Source of the DNA: Campylobacter portucalensis
Lineage (GTDB): Bacteria > Campylobacterota > Campylobacteria > Campylobacterales > Campylobacteraceae
Assembly (NCBI RefSeq): GCF_009690845.1
Contig: NZ_VWSJ01000004.1
Coordinates: 1 to 64,000 of the forward strand
Reading direction: 5' to 3'
Length of the DNA: 64,000 nt
Shown: one piece after another, positions 39,096-48,424 of the stretch
Layout: every line of letters begins with the position of its first letter
Position numbering within the stretch: position 1 is the first letter of the stretch
The notes under the pieces: model-generated
What the model saw: the letters and a program-made list of their open reading frames with translations, nothing else
Database searches by the model: none
What the model was told of the DNA's origin: nothing
Made by a program: the position numbers and the translations under genes

Positions 39096-40418
39096 TTGGA
39101 CACGGATAGTTCGTCGATAATGCTGTTTTTTGCTTTTGTGTTTATACTTTTAAACGCTTTTTTTGTTCTTTCTGAATTTGCCATAGTAAAAGTTAGAAAA
39201 AGCAAGCTTGAAGAGCTTGTGCAAGAAGATGTGCCTAACGCAAAAATGGCATATAATATAACAAATTCTCTTGATACATATCTTAGTGCAACACAACTTG
39301 GTATTACTCTTAGTTCATTGGCACTTGGTTGGATAGGTGAGCCAGCAGTTGCAAGATTAATTGAATCTCCTATTAAAAAATATTTTGAAGTAAGCGATGT
39401 TTTTTTGCACTCTATAGCTTTTATTTTTGCTTTTACGCTTATAACTTTATTGCACGTTGTTTTAGGAGAGTTAGTGCCTAAGTCGGTCGCTATAGCAAAG
39501 CCAGAAAAAATGGCACTTTTTGTGGCTAAACCATTGCACGCTTTTTGGGTTGTTTTTTCACCTTTTATTAAAGTGTTTGATTGTTTGGCACAGGGTTTTT
39601 TGAGATTGATAAATGTAAAGCCAGCAAGCGAAAACGAGATAGCACACTCTGAAGAGGAGATTAAAATAATAGCAGGTCAAAGCTTAAAAGGCGGTGTGTT
39701 AGATATTCTTGAAACTGAGATTATTAAAAATGCCGTAGATTTTGGCGATACTGTAGCCAAAGAGATTATGACGCCTAGAAAAGAGATGATTTGTTTAAAT
39801 AAGCAAAAAAGCTACGAAGAAAACTATCAAACAATCCTAAATTCACGATACACGAGATTTCCATATATAGACGGTAGCAAAGATAATGTTCTTGGAATGG
39901 TGCATATTAGAGACATTATCCAGCAAGGAGATAAAAAAGATTTTAATGAAATAGTTCGCAAGGTTATTTTTGTGCCTGAAAATTTCTCTATAGCAAAAAT
40001 CTTACCTATGATGAATAAAGAGAGAATTTTTGCCGCTCTTGTTATAGATGAGTATGGCGGAACAGCAGGAATTTTGACAATGGAAGATATTATTGAAGAA
40101 ATTTTTGGTGATATAAATGATGAACACGACGACAAAACTCCATCATTTAGTAAAATTGCAGATGGTGTTTTTGAATTTGTAGGTAGGTATGATATAGAAG
40201 ATGTTGAAAAGCTTTTAGGTATCGTTTATGATGAAGATACGCAAGAAATCACAATTGGAGGATATGTGTTTAACCTTCTTGGAAGATTACCGAATGTAGG
40301 CGATATTGTTGAAGATGATGAGTGTATTTATGAGGTTATGGCGATAGATGGAAGGGCTGTTTCTTTGGTTAAAGTTAGTAAAAAAGATGCAATAAATCAT
40401 TCTCAAGAAGAAAATTGA
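39096..40418 (+). CDS. CNNM/HlyC-CorC family protein (DUF21-CBS-CorC_HlyC)
   Basis: A 440-residue membrane protein. An N-terminal DUF21 domain has about four helices (FVLSEFAIVKVRKSKLEEL, LGWIGEPA, VVLGELVPKSVAIAKPE). It is followed by a CBS pair (MTPRKEMICLN and the second around AALVIDEYGGTAGILTMEDI) and a C-terminal CorC_HlyC domain. Family members export or sense Mg2+ or other cations. The start is TTG with AAAGGA upstream. It is 4 bases before tsaD, so the two may be cotranscribed. Confidence 0.9.
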   Translation: MDTDSSSIMLFFAFVFILLNAFFVLSEFAIVKVRKSKLEELVQEDVPNAKMAYNITNSLDTYLSATQLGITLSSLALGWIGEPAVARLIESPIKKYFEVSDVFLHSIAFIFAFTLITLLHVVLGELVPKSVAIAKPEKMALFVAKPLHAFWVVFSPFIKVFDCLAQGFLRLINVKPASENEIAHSEEEIKIIAGQSLKGGVLDILETEIIKNAVDFGDTVAKEIMTPRKEMICLNKQKSYEENYQTILNSRYTRFPYIDGSKDNVLGMVHIRDIIQQGDKKDFNEIVRKVIFVPENFSIAKILPMMNKERIFAALVIDEYGGTAGILTMEDIIEEIFGDINDEHDDKTPSFSKIADGVFEFVGRYDIEDVEKLLGIVYDEDTQEITIGGYVFNLLGRLPNVGDIVEDDECIYEVMAIDGRAVSLVKVSKKDAINHSQEEN

Positions 40419-40422
40419 TTAT

Positions 40423-41433
40423 ATGAAAGAGTTGATTTTAGGCATTGAGAGTAGTTGTGATGATAGCTCTGTTGCTTTGATTGATATAAATACTTATGAG
40501 AAAATTTATTATAAAAAGATCTCGCAAGAATTAGAGCATTCAAAATATGGTGGAGTTGTGCCAGAGCTTGCTGCTAGACTTCATACACAAGCTTTACCAA
40601 ATTTGATAATTGACATAAAACCGCACTTTAAGAATATCAAAGCTATAGCTGTTACAAATGAGCCTGGACTAAGTGTGAGTTTGATAGGTGGCGTTTCTTT
40701 AGCTAAAGCTATTAGTATTAGTTTAAATATCCCATTGATTGGTATAAATCATTTATTTGGTCATATATATTCACTTTTTTTGGATAAAGATATCGTTTTT
40801 CCACTTGGCGTGCTTTTAGTTAGCGGAGGGCATACGATGATTATAGATATAGATTGTGATGGTAAAATTTCCGTATTAGCCACAACTAGTGATGATAGCT
40901 TTGGTGAGAGTTTCGATAAGGTAGCTAAGATGTTAAATTTAGGCTATCCAGGTGGAGAAAAAATAGAAAATTTAGCTAAAGATGGTGATGATAAAAGATT
41001 TCATTTTACCATCCCACTTCTTCACAATAGAAGATTAGAATATAGTTTTTCAGGTCTTAAAAATCAAGTTCGTCTAGAAATAGAAAAAATGCAATTTATT
41101 ACTGAGCAAGATAGGAGCGATATTTGTGCTTGTTTTCAAAAAACTGCCATAAATCATATCTTAGATAAACTATCTAAAATTTTTGTTCAAAAAAAATGGG
41201 CTAAATTTGGAATCGTGGGCGGAGCAAGTGCAAATTTAAGTCTTAGAAATGGTGTGTTTGAAATTTGCAAAAAGCACGACTCTTCACTATTGCTAGCCCC
41301 ACTTGAATTTTGTAGTGATAATGCACTTATGATAGCAAGAGCTGGCATTAGTAAATTTAAAAAAAGAGAATTTATAGATTATAAAAATTTACAAATTAAC
41401 CCCAAAATTGATTTTTTAAATTTTAATCGTTAA
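40423..41433 (+). CDS. tsaD: tRNA N6-threonylcarbamoyladenosine transferase subunit
   Basis: A 336-residue TsaD (Gcp/Kae1) that transfers threonylcarbamoyl to A37 of ANN-reading tRNAs. It has LGIESSCDDSSVAL, the metal-binding NHLFGH, VSGGHTMI, SFDKVAKMLNLGYPGG and the C-terminal CSDNALMIARAG with the third metal ligand Asp. Its stop lies inside a stem-loop shared with the convergent SurA-like gene. Confidence 0.97.
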   Translation: MKELILGIESSCDDSSVALIDINTYEKIYYKKISQELEHSKYGGVVPELAARLHTQALPNLIIDIKPHFKNIKAIAVTNEPGLSVSLIGGVSLAKAISISLNIPLIGINHLFGHIYSLFLDKDIVFPLGVLLVSGGHTMIIDIDCDGKISVLATTSDDSFGESFDKVAKMLNLGYPGGEKIENLAKDGDDKRFHFTIPLLHNRRLEYSFSGLKNQVRLEIEKMQFITEQDRSDICACFQKTAINHILDKLSKIFVQKKWAKFGIVGGASANLSLRNGVFEICKKHDSSLLLAPLEFCSDNALMIARAGISKFKKREFIDYKNLQINPKIDFLNFNR

Positions 41434-41460
41434 ATTTTAAAATGTATTAAAATTTAACGA
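41427..41460. terminator. Bidirectional stem-loop between tsaD and the SurA-like gene
   Basis: A perfect 14-bp stem (TCGTTAAATTTTAA with its complement) and a 6-base loop between two convergent genes. It includes the tsaD stop and lies 10 bases from the other stop. T tracts are imperfect on both sides. Confidence 0.6.
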
Positions 41461-41470
41461 AAATTTATAT

Positions 41471-42304
41471 TTACTTAGCTTTTAAAAATTCTATTACAGA
41501 CTCTGCTCTTAGCTTTTCAAAATGTTCAGATAAAACTCTTTTTCTTTGGATTTCTGCTAAACGCATAGCTGCATTTTCTTTGGCTTCATCAAAATCAAGC
41601 ATTTTAATGCCGATTTTTTGTTCTACCTTTAAAGTTTCAAATAAATTTGGTTGAAATTGAATTATAGGAGTAAAATCTCCATTTGCTAAAGATGATAAAA
41701 ATGTCAAGGTTTGAGGGTTGAGATCAGATTTTTTGATGGTTATTTTTTGAGATTTTATATCTTTTGCTTTATTTTCTCCTTGTCTTAAATTTTCAAGAGA
41801 ATTTGGATTATTAGATACAAATCTAGTAACTTTTATGCTATCAAAACTAGTAAAAAGATGTCTATTGTTTTCATAAAAAGCCCTTATGCTTTTTGGAGTG
41901 ATTTTTTGATCAGCTTTAACAAAAAGCATTTCTAAATATTTTTCTTTTTTGAGATTTTTTGCTAATTCTTCTCTAAATATATTATAATCCATACCGCTTT
42001 TATTTAGACCTTTTATAAATTCATCTAATGTAAGATTGCTATTTTTTAGATTATGATTGATTCTTTGGGTGACTTCATGCGGTGAAACTGCTATATCTAG
42101 TTTTTTTATATCTGCATCTTGGAGTTTTTCATCAATCAAAAATTCAATAGCACTAGCTTGATTTTTATTAGTTTTTTTCATTAGGTCATAAACCTCAAAA
42201 TTTGTAATTGGTTCATTATTGACTCTAGCAACAACCCAATTAACCGTATCTGCATACGTATAACCAAAACACAACATAATTAAAAAAATTAATTTTTTCT
42301 TCAT
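41471..42304 (-). CDS. SurA-like periplasmic chaperone (N-terminal SurA domain)
   Basis: A 277-residue exported protein. Signal peptide of about 18 residues (ending TYA), then a SurA N-terminal chaperone fold (VNWVVARVNNEPITNFEVYDL, FREELAKNLKKEKYLEM). The following part is a reduced parvulin-like region (NRHLFTSFDSIKVTRFVSN), followed by the C-terminal helix. It probably helps outer-membrane proteins through the periplasm. Prolyl isomerase activity is doubtful. It is divergent from gltX, and the surA-like/gltX/malic enzyme/upp/mqnA order is typical of Campylobacter. Confidence 0.87.
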   Translation of the reverse strand: MKKKLIFLIMLCFGYTYADTVNWVVARVNNEPITNFEVYDLMKKTNKNQASAIEFLIDEKLQDADIKKLDIAVSPHEVTQRINHNLKNSNLTLDEFIKGLNKSGMDYNIFREELAKNLKKEKYLEMLFVKADQKITPKSIRAFYENNRHLFTSFDSIKVTRFVSNNPNSLENLRQGENKAKDIKSQKITIKKSDLNPQTLTFLSSLANGDFTPIIQFQPNLFETLKVEQKIGIKMLDFDEAKENAAMRLAEIQRKRVLSEHFEKLRAESVIEFLKAK

Positions 42305-42392
42305 AGGAAACCTTTATTTTAAGTTTATAAGATTATAATTACAAAATCGATTATAACATATTATATTAAATTTGATTAAAAAAAGGAAAATT

Positions 42393-43769
42393 ATGATTAC
42401 AACTCGTTTTGCACCATCGCCAACTGGGTATCTTCATATAGGTGGGCTTAGAACTGCGCTTTATAACTATTTATACGCTAGAGCAAATGGAGGAAAATTT
42501 TTACTTCGTATAGAAGATACAGATTTAAAAAGAAATAGCCAAGAAGCTACAAAAGCCATAATTGATGCTTTTAAATGGTGCAATTTAGACTATGACGATG
42601 AAATTTTATATCAAAGTAAAAGATTTGATGTTTATAAAAAATATATTGATATTTTACTTAAGGAAAAAAAAGCTTATAAATGTTATATGAGTAAAGAAGA
42701 ACTTGATGAGCTAAGGCAAGAGCAGATAAAAAATAAACTTAGACCAAAATATAATGGTAAATATAGAGATTTTACAGGCACCCCACCTAGTGGCATAGAA
42801 CCTGTTATTAGAATAAAAGCACCACTTAGTGGAGAAATTTATTTCAATGATGGAGTTAAAGGGGATGTTAAATTTGATGCAAGTGATATTTTAGATGATT
42901 TTATAATTGCAAGAAGCGATGGAAGTCCAACTTATAATTTTACAGTTGTAGTTGATGATGCTTTAATGGGCGTTACAGATGTTATAAGAGGTGATGATCA
43001 TCTCTCAAATACTCCAAAACAAATTATATTATACGAAGCTTTAAATTTTAAAATTCCAAAATTTTACCATGTTGCTATGATAAATGGAACTGATGGGCAA
43101 AAGCTATCCAAAAGACACGGAGCAACTGACGTTATGGAGTATAAAAATATGGGTTATTTAAGTGAGGCGTTGCTAAATTTTTTAGTTAGACTTGGTTGGA
43201 GTCACGCAGATGATGAAATTTTTAGTATGGATGAGTTGAAAAAATTGTTTAATCCAAATCACCTAAGCAAGTCAGCAAGCACCTTTAATCAAAGCAAACT
43301 AGAATGGCTAAATCAACATTACATAAAAACTGCTAGTTTTGAGAGATTAAAATTTGAGCTTAAAAATTTTGGTTTAAATTTGGATGAAGTAAAACACTCT
43401 GAGCTTTTGATAAATGAACTCAAAGAGAGATCAAAAACTCTTTTAGAGATGGCTAATATGGCAAATTCTATTTTAAATGCACCAAATTCTTATGAAGAAA
43501 AAGCATATGCTAAATTTATAAACACACAATCTTTAGAGTTATTAGATAAATTTTCAAAAATTCTTGATGGCGATAAAACAGCACGAGAATATGAGGATTT
43601 AACCAATAAATTTTTAGAGCAAAACGGTCTAAAACTTAAAAATTTAGCCCAGCCACTCAGGATAGCAATCACAGGTTCTAGCGTTAGTCCATCGATTTTT
43701 GAAATGATGGAGATTATTGGCAGTAGCGAAGTTAAAAATAGAATACAAAATTTAATAAACAAGGGGTAA
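42393..43769 (+). CDS. gltX: Glutamate--tRNA ligase
   Basis: A 458-residue class I synthetase. It has the HIGH-type signature APSPTGYLHIGG, EDTDLKRNS and the KMSKS-type DGQKLSKRHG. The cysteine-based zinc site of longer GluRS proteins is absent. ATG at 42393 follows AAAGGAAAA and gives the usual MITTRFAPSPTG start; an upstream in-frame ATG at 42372 has no ribosome site. Many epsilonproteobacteria have two GltX proteins, one acting on tRNA-Gln. Which one this is cannot be settled from the sequence, but the neighbours match the location of gltX2 in C. jejuni. Confidence 0.95.
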   Translation: MITTRFAPSPTGYLHIGGLRTALYNYLYARANGGKFLLRIEDTDLKRNSQEATKAIIDAFKWCNLDYDDEILYQSKRFDVYKKYIDILLKEKKAYKCYMSKEELDELRQEQIKNKLRPKYNGKYRDFTGTPPSGIEPVIRIKAPLSGEIYFNDGVKGDVKFDASDILDDFIIARSDGSPTYNFTVVVDDALMGVTDVIRGDDHLSNTPKQIILYEALNFKIPKFYHVAMINGTDGQKLSKRHGATDVMEYKNMGYLSEALLNFLVRLGWSHADDEIFSMDELKKLFNPNHLSKSASTFNQSKLEWLNQHYIKTASFERLKFELKNFGLNLDEVKHSELLINELKERSKTLLEMANMANSILNAPNSYEEKAYAKFINTQSLELLDKFSKILDGDKTAREYEDLTNKFLEQNGLKLKNLAQPLRIAITGSSVSPSIFEMMEIIGSSEVKNRIQNLINKG

Positions 43770-43771
43770 AA

Positions 43772-45028
43772 ATGGCAACTTACACAAAACAAGAAGCATT
43801 AGATTATCATATAGGTGGAAAAATAGGCACTTTTGTTAAAACGCCTTTTAATAGTGCTAAAGATTTAACACTAGCATACAGTCCGGGCGTTGCAGAGCCT
43901 TGCAAAGAGATTGAAAAGGATAAAAATTTAGCCTTTAAATATACAAACAAAAAAAATCTAGTAGCAGTAATTAGCGATGGAAGTGCAGTTCTTGGACTTG
44001 GAGATATTGGGGCTATAGCAAGTAAGCCTGTTATGGAGGGCAAAGCGGTATTATTTAAGAAATTTGCAGGATTAGATGCGTTTGATATAGAGATAAACGA
44101 AAGTGATCCAGATAAAATAGTTGAAATTTGCAAAGCCATATCGCCAACTTTTGGAGGTATAAATTTAGAAGATATAAAAGCACCAAAATGTTTTTATATA
44201 GAAAAAAGATTAAAGGAAGAAACAGATATTGCAATAATGCATGATGATCAGCACGGAACTGCGATAATTACGACAGCAGGGCTTATTAATGCTTTGAAAA
44301 TTAGTAAAAAAAGAGTAGAGGATTTAAAGGTAGTTGTTAATGGAAGCGGTGCAGCTGGAATTGCGTGTGCAAAAATGTATAAGAATTTAGGCGTTAAAAA
44401 TATCATTATGCTTGATTCAAAAGGCGTTATAAACGATAAAAGAGATGATCTAACAGAAGAAAAGAGAGAATTTATCATAAAAACTGATATTTCAACTTTA
44501 AGTCAAGCATTGGATGGTGCTGATATGTTTTTAGGACTTAGCAAAGGTGGAGTTTTAACTAAAGAAATGGTAAAAACGATGGCAAAAGATCCTATAATTT
44601 TTGCTCTTGCAAATCCTATCCCTGAAATTTATCCTTATGAAGTAAGAGAAGTTAGAGATGATGCGATGATTGGCACAGGAAGGAGTGATTATTTAAATCA
44701 AGTAAATAATGTTTTAGGTTTTCCTTATATTTTCAGAGGAGCACTTGATGTTGGTGCTAAATTTATAACAGAGGATATGAAAATGGCAGCAGCTATTGCT
44801 TTAGCAGATCTTGCTAGACTTGAAGTTAGCGATGAAGTTAAAAAAATAGTAGGCAAAGATGATTTAGAATTTGGGAAAGACTATTTTATACCAAATCCTT
44901 TTGATAAGAGAGTTCTTTTTGCAGTAGCTCCAGCTGTTGCTAAGGCTGCTTTTGAGGGCGGTGTTGCAAGAGTTGATAAATTTGATGAAGAAGAGTATAA
45001 AAAAGAGTTAAAAAAGTTAAATTTATGA
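43772..45028 (+). CDS. Malic enzyme (NAD(P)-dependent, short form)
   Basis: A 418-residue oxidative malate decarboxylase that makes pyruvate and NAD(P)H. It has YSPGVAEPCKEI, VISDGSAVLGLGDIG, the metal/catalytic HDDQHGTAIITTAG and the Rossmann VVNGSGAAGIACAKMY. The phosphotransacetylase-like C-terminal domain of long MaeB proteins is missing. It begins 2 bases after gltX and its stop overlaps pncB (ATGA). Confidence 0.95.
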   Translation: MATYTKQEALDYHIGGKIGTFVKTPFNSAKDLTLAYSPGVAEPCKEIEKDKNLAFKYTNKKNLVAVISDGSAVLGLGDIGAIASKPVMEGKAVLFKKFAGLDAFDIEINESDPDKIVEICKAISPTFGGINLEDIKAPKCFYIEKRLKEETDIAIMHDDQHGTAIITTAGLINALKISKKRVEDLKVVVNGSGAAGIACAKMYKNLGVKNIIMLDSKGVINDKRDDLTEEKREFIIKTDISTLSQALDGADMFLGLSKGGVLTKEMVKTMAKDPIIFALANPIPEIYPYEVREVRDDAMIGTGRSDYLNQVNNVLGFPYIFRGALDVGAKFITEDMKMAAAIALADLARLEVSDEVKKIVGKDDLEFGKDYFIPNPFDKRVLFAVAPAVAKAAFEGGVARVDKFDEEEYKKELKKLNL

Positions 45029-46449
45029 TAAATTTTGCACTTTTTACCGATTTTTATCAACTTGCTATGATGCAAGGTTATTTTTTTGAAAAAAAAGATG
45101 AGGTGGCTATTTTTGATGTATATTTTAGAAAACATCCAAGTGGCGGTGCTTATGCGTTATTTTGTGGATTAAATGAGGTTATAGACTATATTCAAAATTT
45201 AAAATTTCAAGATAGCGATTTAGAGTATTTAAGAGGACTAAATTATTTTAGAGATGAGTTTTTAGATTATTTAAAAGGTTTTAAATTTAACGGTGATATT
45301 TACGCTGTAGATGAGGGGAGTATTGTTTTTGCATATGAGCCGTTAATTCGCGTAAAAGCTAATATTTTAGAGGCACAATTCCTAGAAACAGCTATTTTAA
45401 ATATAATAAATTTTCAAACTCTTATTGCAACAAAAGCATCAAGAATCACCACAAGCACAAATAAGCCTGTTATGGAATTTGGGCTTAGAAGATCACAAGG
45501 AAAAAGTGCAGGATTTTATGGAGCAAAAGCGGCATTTGTTGGTGGATGCGTAGGGACTTCAAATGTCGAAGCAGCAAAAAATTTTGACATTCCTGTTTTA
45601 GGTACTCACTCACACTCTTGGGTGCAAAGTTTTGATAGCGAGCTTGATAGTTTTAGGGCTTATGCAAGACAATATAAAAAAAACACTTTACTTTTGATAG
45701 ATACTTATGATACTTTAAATAGCGGTATAAAAAATGCTATTATTGTTTTTAAAGAGTTACAAAATGATAATTTAAAACCAGTTGGTGTTAGGATTGATTC
45801 AGGTGATTTGGAGTATTTAAGCAAAGAAGTTAGAAAAAATTTAGATGAAGCTGGTTTTGAAGATGCATCAATTATAGTATCTGGTGATTTAGATGAACAT
45901 ACAATTGAGCGTTTAGAAAAGTCTGATTCTAAGATAGATAGTTATGGGGTTGGAACAAAGCTTATAACTTCATTTGATAGCCCTAGTTTAGGCGGAGTTT
46001 ATAAGCTTAGCGGGATTATGAAAGGCGATAAAATTTTACCAAAAATTAAAATTTCAAACGATCCAAGGAAGATAAACAACCCTGGTTTAAAACAAATTTA
46101 TAGATTTTATGATAAAGATACAAATAAAGCCATTGCCGATCTTATAAGTTTAGATGATGAAAAATTTGATGATTTCCAAAGTTTAGAAATTTTTCATCCA
46201 CTTTATACTTATAAAAGAAAAAAAATAACAAATTTCTATACAAAACCACTTTTAAAGCCAGTTTTTAAAGATGGTAATTTTGTTGGAGTTAAAAAAAGTG
46301 TTAAAGAGATTGCAAATTTTGCAAAAGAGGAAAAAAATAGTATGTGGGATGAGTATTTAAGAAATCTAAAACCACAAACTTACAAGGTTGATTTATCTCA
46401 AAAACTTTGGGAAATTAAAGAAAAACTTATAAATTCACATAAATTTTAA
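45025..46449 (+). CDS. pncB: Nicotinate phosphoribosyltransferase
   Basis: A 474-residue type II phosphoribosyltransferase of the NAD salvage (Preiss-Handler) route. Marks: FTDFYQLAMMQGYF, EFGLRRSQGKSAGFYGAKAA, GTHSHSWVQSF (the His expected to be phosphorylated) and VGVRIDSGDLEYLS, VSGDLDEHTI. It is coupled to the malic enzyme gene and 9 bases before upp. Confidence 0.95.
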   Translation: MINFALFTDFYQLAMMQGYFFEKKDEVAIFDVYFRKHPSGGAYALFCGLNEVIDYIQNLKFQDSDLEYLRGLNYFRDEFLDYLKGFKFNGDIYAVDEGSIVFAYEPLIRVKANILEAQFLETAILNIINFQTLIATKASRITTSTNKPVMEFGLRRSQGKSAGFYGAKAAFVGGCVGTSNVEAAKNFDIPVLGTHSHSWVQSFDSELDSFRAYARQYKKNTLLLIDTYDTLNSGIKNAIIVFKELQNDNLKPVGVRIDSGDLEYLSKEVRKNLDEAGFEDASIIVSGDLDEHTIERLEKSDSKIDSYGVGTKLITSFDSPSLGGVYKLSGIMKGDKILPKIKISNDPRKINNPGLKQIYRFYDKDTNKAIADLISLDDEKFDDFQSLEIFHPLYTYKRKKITNFYTKPLLKPVFKDGNFVGVKKSVKEIANFAKEEKNSMWDEYLRNLKPQTYKVDLSQKLWEIKEKLINSHKF

Positions 46450-46458
46450 AGGAGCGAT

Positions 46459-47088
46459 ATGAAAAATATTCATCAAATTTCACACCCTCTAATAGAACAT
46501 AAAGTCTCTATTTTGCGAGATATAAATACAGATCCGTTTCAGTTTAGAATGCTAATTGATGAGATTAGTTATCTTTTAATGTTTGAAGCGTGTAATGATT
46601 TGGAGTTAAAAAGCGTAGATATAACTACACCAGTTGCAAAGACTAGCGGTAAAAAATTAAAAACAAAACTAATGATTTGTCCGATTTTACGTGCAGCTCT
46701 TGGAATGCTTGATGCAGTTTTTAAACTTATTCCTGATGCAAGTGTTGGGTTTTTAGGTTTTCAAAGAAATGAAGAGACTTTAAATGCCGAGTTTTTTTAT
46801 GCAAAACTTCCAGTTGATTACAAGGAGCGAACAGCAATTATTATAGATCCTATGTTTGCGACAGGAGGAACAGCAATTGATGCTGTTAAATATTTAAGAG
46901 AAAGGGGTGTAGAAAATATTAAATTTATATCTATTATTGCAGCTCCTGAAGGGCTTAAAAAATTTAATGAAATTTATCCTGATGTGCCAGTTTTTGTGGC
47001 TGCAATAGACGATGGATTGAATGAAAAAGGATACATTGTGCCAGGTCTTGGTGATGCTGGAGATAGAGTTTTTAATACTTTAAATTAA
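46459..47088 (+). CDS. upp: Uracil phosphoribosyltransferase
   Basis: A 209-residue type I phosphoribosyltransferase that salvages uracil to UMP. The PRPP-binding loop is IIIDPMFATGGTAIDAVKYL and the uracil loop GYIVPGLGDAGDR. AAAGGAG precedes the ATG. It lies in the gltX-malic enzyme-pncB-upp-lipoprotein-mqnA operon. Confidence 0.97.
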   Translation: MKNIHQISHPLIEHKVSILRDINTDPFQFRMLIDEISYLLMFEACNDLELKSVDITTPVAKTSGKKLKTKLMICPILRAALGMLDAVFKLIPDASVGFLGFQRNEETLNAEFFYAKLPVDYKERTAIIIDPMFATGGTAIDAVKYLRERGVENIKFISIIAAPEGLKKFNEIYPDVPVFVAAIDDGLNEKGYIVPGLGDAGDRVFNTLN

Positions 47089-47097
47089 GGAGATTAT

Positions 47098-47430
47098 ATG
47101 AAAAATTTTATTTTATTTGTTTTGGTTATGGTTTTTGTTGGTTGCGCTAAGGTATCTTCACCTCAAACTTCTTCAAATTTGAATGAAAAGATTATATATT
47201 TTATGGGGATAGATGGTCTTAGCATATCACTAAAAAGTAGCGATGATTTTGATACTGCTATTATGAAAGATGGTAGTGGTAAAGAGTATCATTTAAAAAG
47301 TGCTCCAGCAGCAAGTGGGATATTTATGAAAAATAGTGATGGTGTTAGCATCCATTTTAAAGGCGATATGGCTATACTTAAGCTTGAAAATGGACAAGAG
47401 TTTAATATCATACCGCTTAATAATCATTAA
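47098..47430 (+). CDS. Small lipoprotein with MliC (lysozyme inhibitor)-like domain
   Basis: A 110-residue lipoprotein. Signal peptide with the lipobox VFVGC, Cys16 being lipidated. The mature domain has the beta-barrel pattern of MliC/PliC lysozyme inhibitors (ISLKSSDDFDTAIMKDGSGKEYHLKSAPAAS shows the order in short; SAPAASGIFMKNSDGVSIHF matches the SGakY region). If correct it would block host C-type lysozyme in the periplasm. The assignment is by pattern only. It is in an operon between upp and mqnA. Confidence 0.7.
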   Translation: MKNFILFVLVMVFVGCAKVSSPQTSSNLNEKIIYFMGIDGLSISLKSSDDFDTAIMKDGSGKEYHLKSAPAASGIFMKNSDGVSIHFKGDMAILKLENGQEFNIIPLNNH

Positions 47431-47438
47431 GAAAAATT

Positions 47439-48116
47439 ATGATTTTTGGAAAGATTGATTATTTAAACTTACTGCCTTTTCACGTTTTTTTAAAAAAATA
47501 CCCACTTCAAAGTGGTATTAAAAAAAGTATTGAATTTAAAAAAGATGTTCCAAGTAAGCTTTGCAAGATGCTCTATAATAGGCGAGTTGATGCAGCCATC
47601 ATTTCAAGTGTTGAGAGTAGGCGAAAAAAATATCAAAAACTTAATATGGGTATAGTTGCAAAGCGTGATGTAAAGAGTGTTTTGGTTAGAAAAAACTCAA
47701 CTAAAAAGCTCGATCCAGCATCAAAAACATCAAATATGCTAAGCAAAGTTTTAAATTTAAATGGAGAGGTCATCATAGGAGATAATGCCTTAAAGGCTTA
47801 TTTACTTGATGGTGGTGAAAATTTTTATGATATGGGTCAAATTTGGAGAGCAAAAACAAATTTGCCCTTCGTTTTTGCTGTATTTTGCTTGACTAGTTCA
47901 AAATCAAGTTATGAAAAAATAGTGAAATCATTTTTAAAAACTAATGTAAAAATTCCAACATATATTCTAAATAATTACGCCAAAAGTCGCAATATAGGTA
48001 GTAAAGATATTTTATGGTATTTGAAATTTATAGGTTATAAACTTGAAAAAAAAGAGAAAATTTCTTTAAATTTATATCTTAGAAAAGCAAGAGAGTTATA
48101 TTTTAATCCAAATTAA
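47439..48116 (+). CDS. mqnA: Chorismate dehydratase (futalosine pathway)
   Basis: A 225-residue periplasmic-binding-protein-fold enzyme that turns chorismate into 3-enolpyruvylbenzoate, the first step of the futalosine menaquinone route. It has the family start FGKIDYLNLLPFH, the VPSKLCKMLYNRRVDAAIISSVES segment in two parts and IGDNALKAYL. It is somewhat shorter than Thermus MqnA. A strong terminator follows. Its pathway partner mqnD is at 19.9 kb. Confidence 0.93.
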   Translation: MIFGKIDYLNLLPFHVFLKKYPLQSGIKKSIEFKKDVPSKLCKMLYNRRVDAAIISSVESRRKKYQKLNMGIVAKRDVKSVLVRKNSTKKLDPASKTSNMLSKVLNLNGEVIIGDNALKAYLLDGGENFYDMGQIWRAKTNLPFVFAVFCLTSSKSSYEKIVKSFLKTNVKIPTYILNNYAKSRNIGSKDILWYLKFIGYKLEKKEKISLNLYLRKARELYFNPN

Positions 48117-48158
48117 AATATAAATTTGTTACCAAATGGAACAAATTTATATTTTTTT
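48115..48158 (+). terminator. Strong intrinsic terminator after mqnA
   Basis: A stem of about 16 bp (AAAATATAAATTTGTT with its complement) closes a 9-base loop and runs into a T7 tract. It begins at the mqnA stop and ends the gltX-to-mqnA operon. Confidence 0.88.
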
Positions 48159-48424
48159 CAAAGTTTAATTAAAAGTAAATAGTATTATTAATTTTAATTT
48201 TAAATTTATAAAAAAACTCGATTTTTACGATATTTAATTATAAATTTATAAAAAATAAAAATAAAAAATTTATATTATATTTACTTTTTATTTTTTATTT
48301 TAATTTTTTTGTAAGATGAAATTATTAAAATTAGTGTTAAAATACATTCATAATTCTTGCAAGGATCAAAAAAGTTGTATTAAATTAATACTTGAATGAA
48401 AATTATAAATTTAAAGGATGAATT
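48159..48424 (+). promoter_or_regulatory. gdhA upstream region with 15-base palindrome
   Basis: About 265 AT-rich bases with no gene. Close to gdhA are a GTTAAAAT -10-like element (near 48340) and an exact palindrome GTATTAAATTAATAC (48377-48391) between that element and the start codon. The position suits an operator. I cannot name a regulator. Confidence 0.4.
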
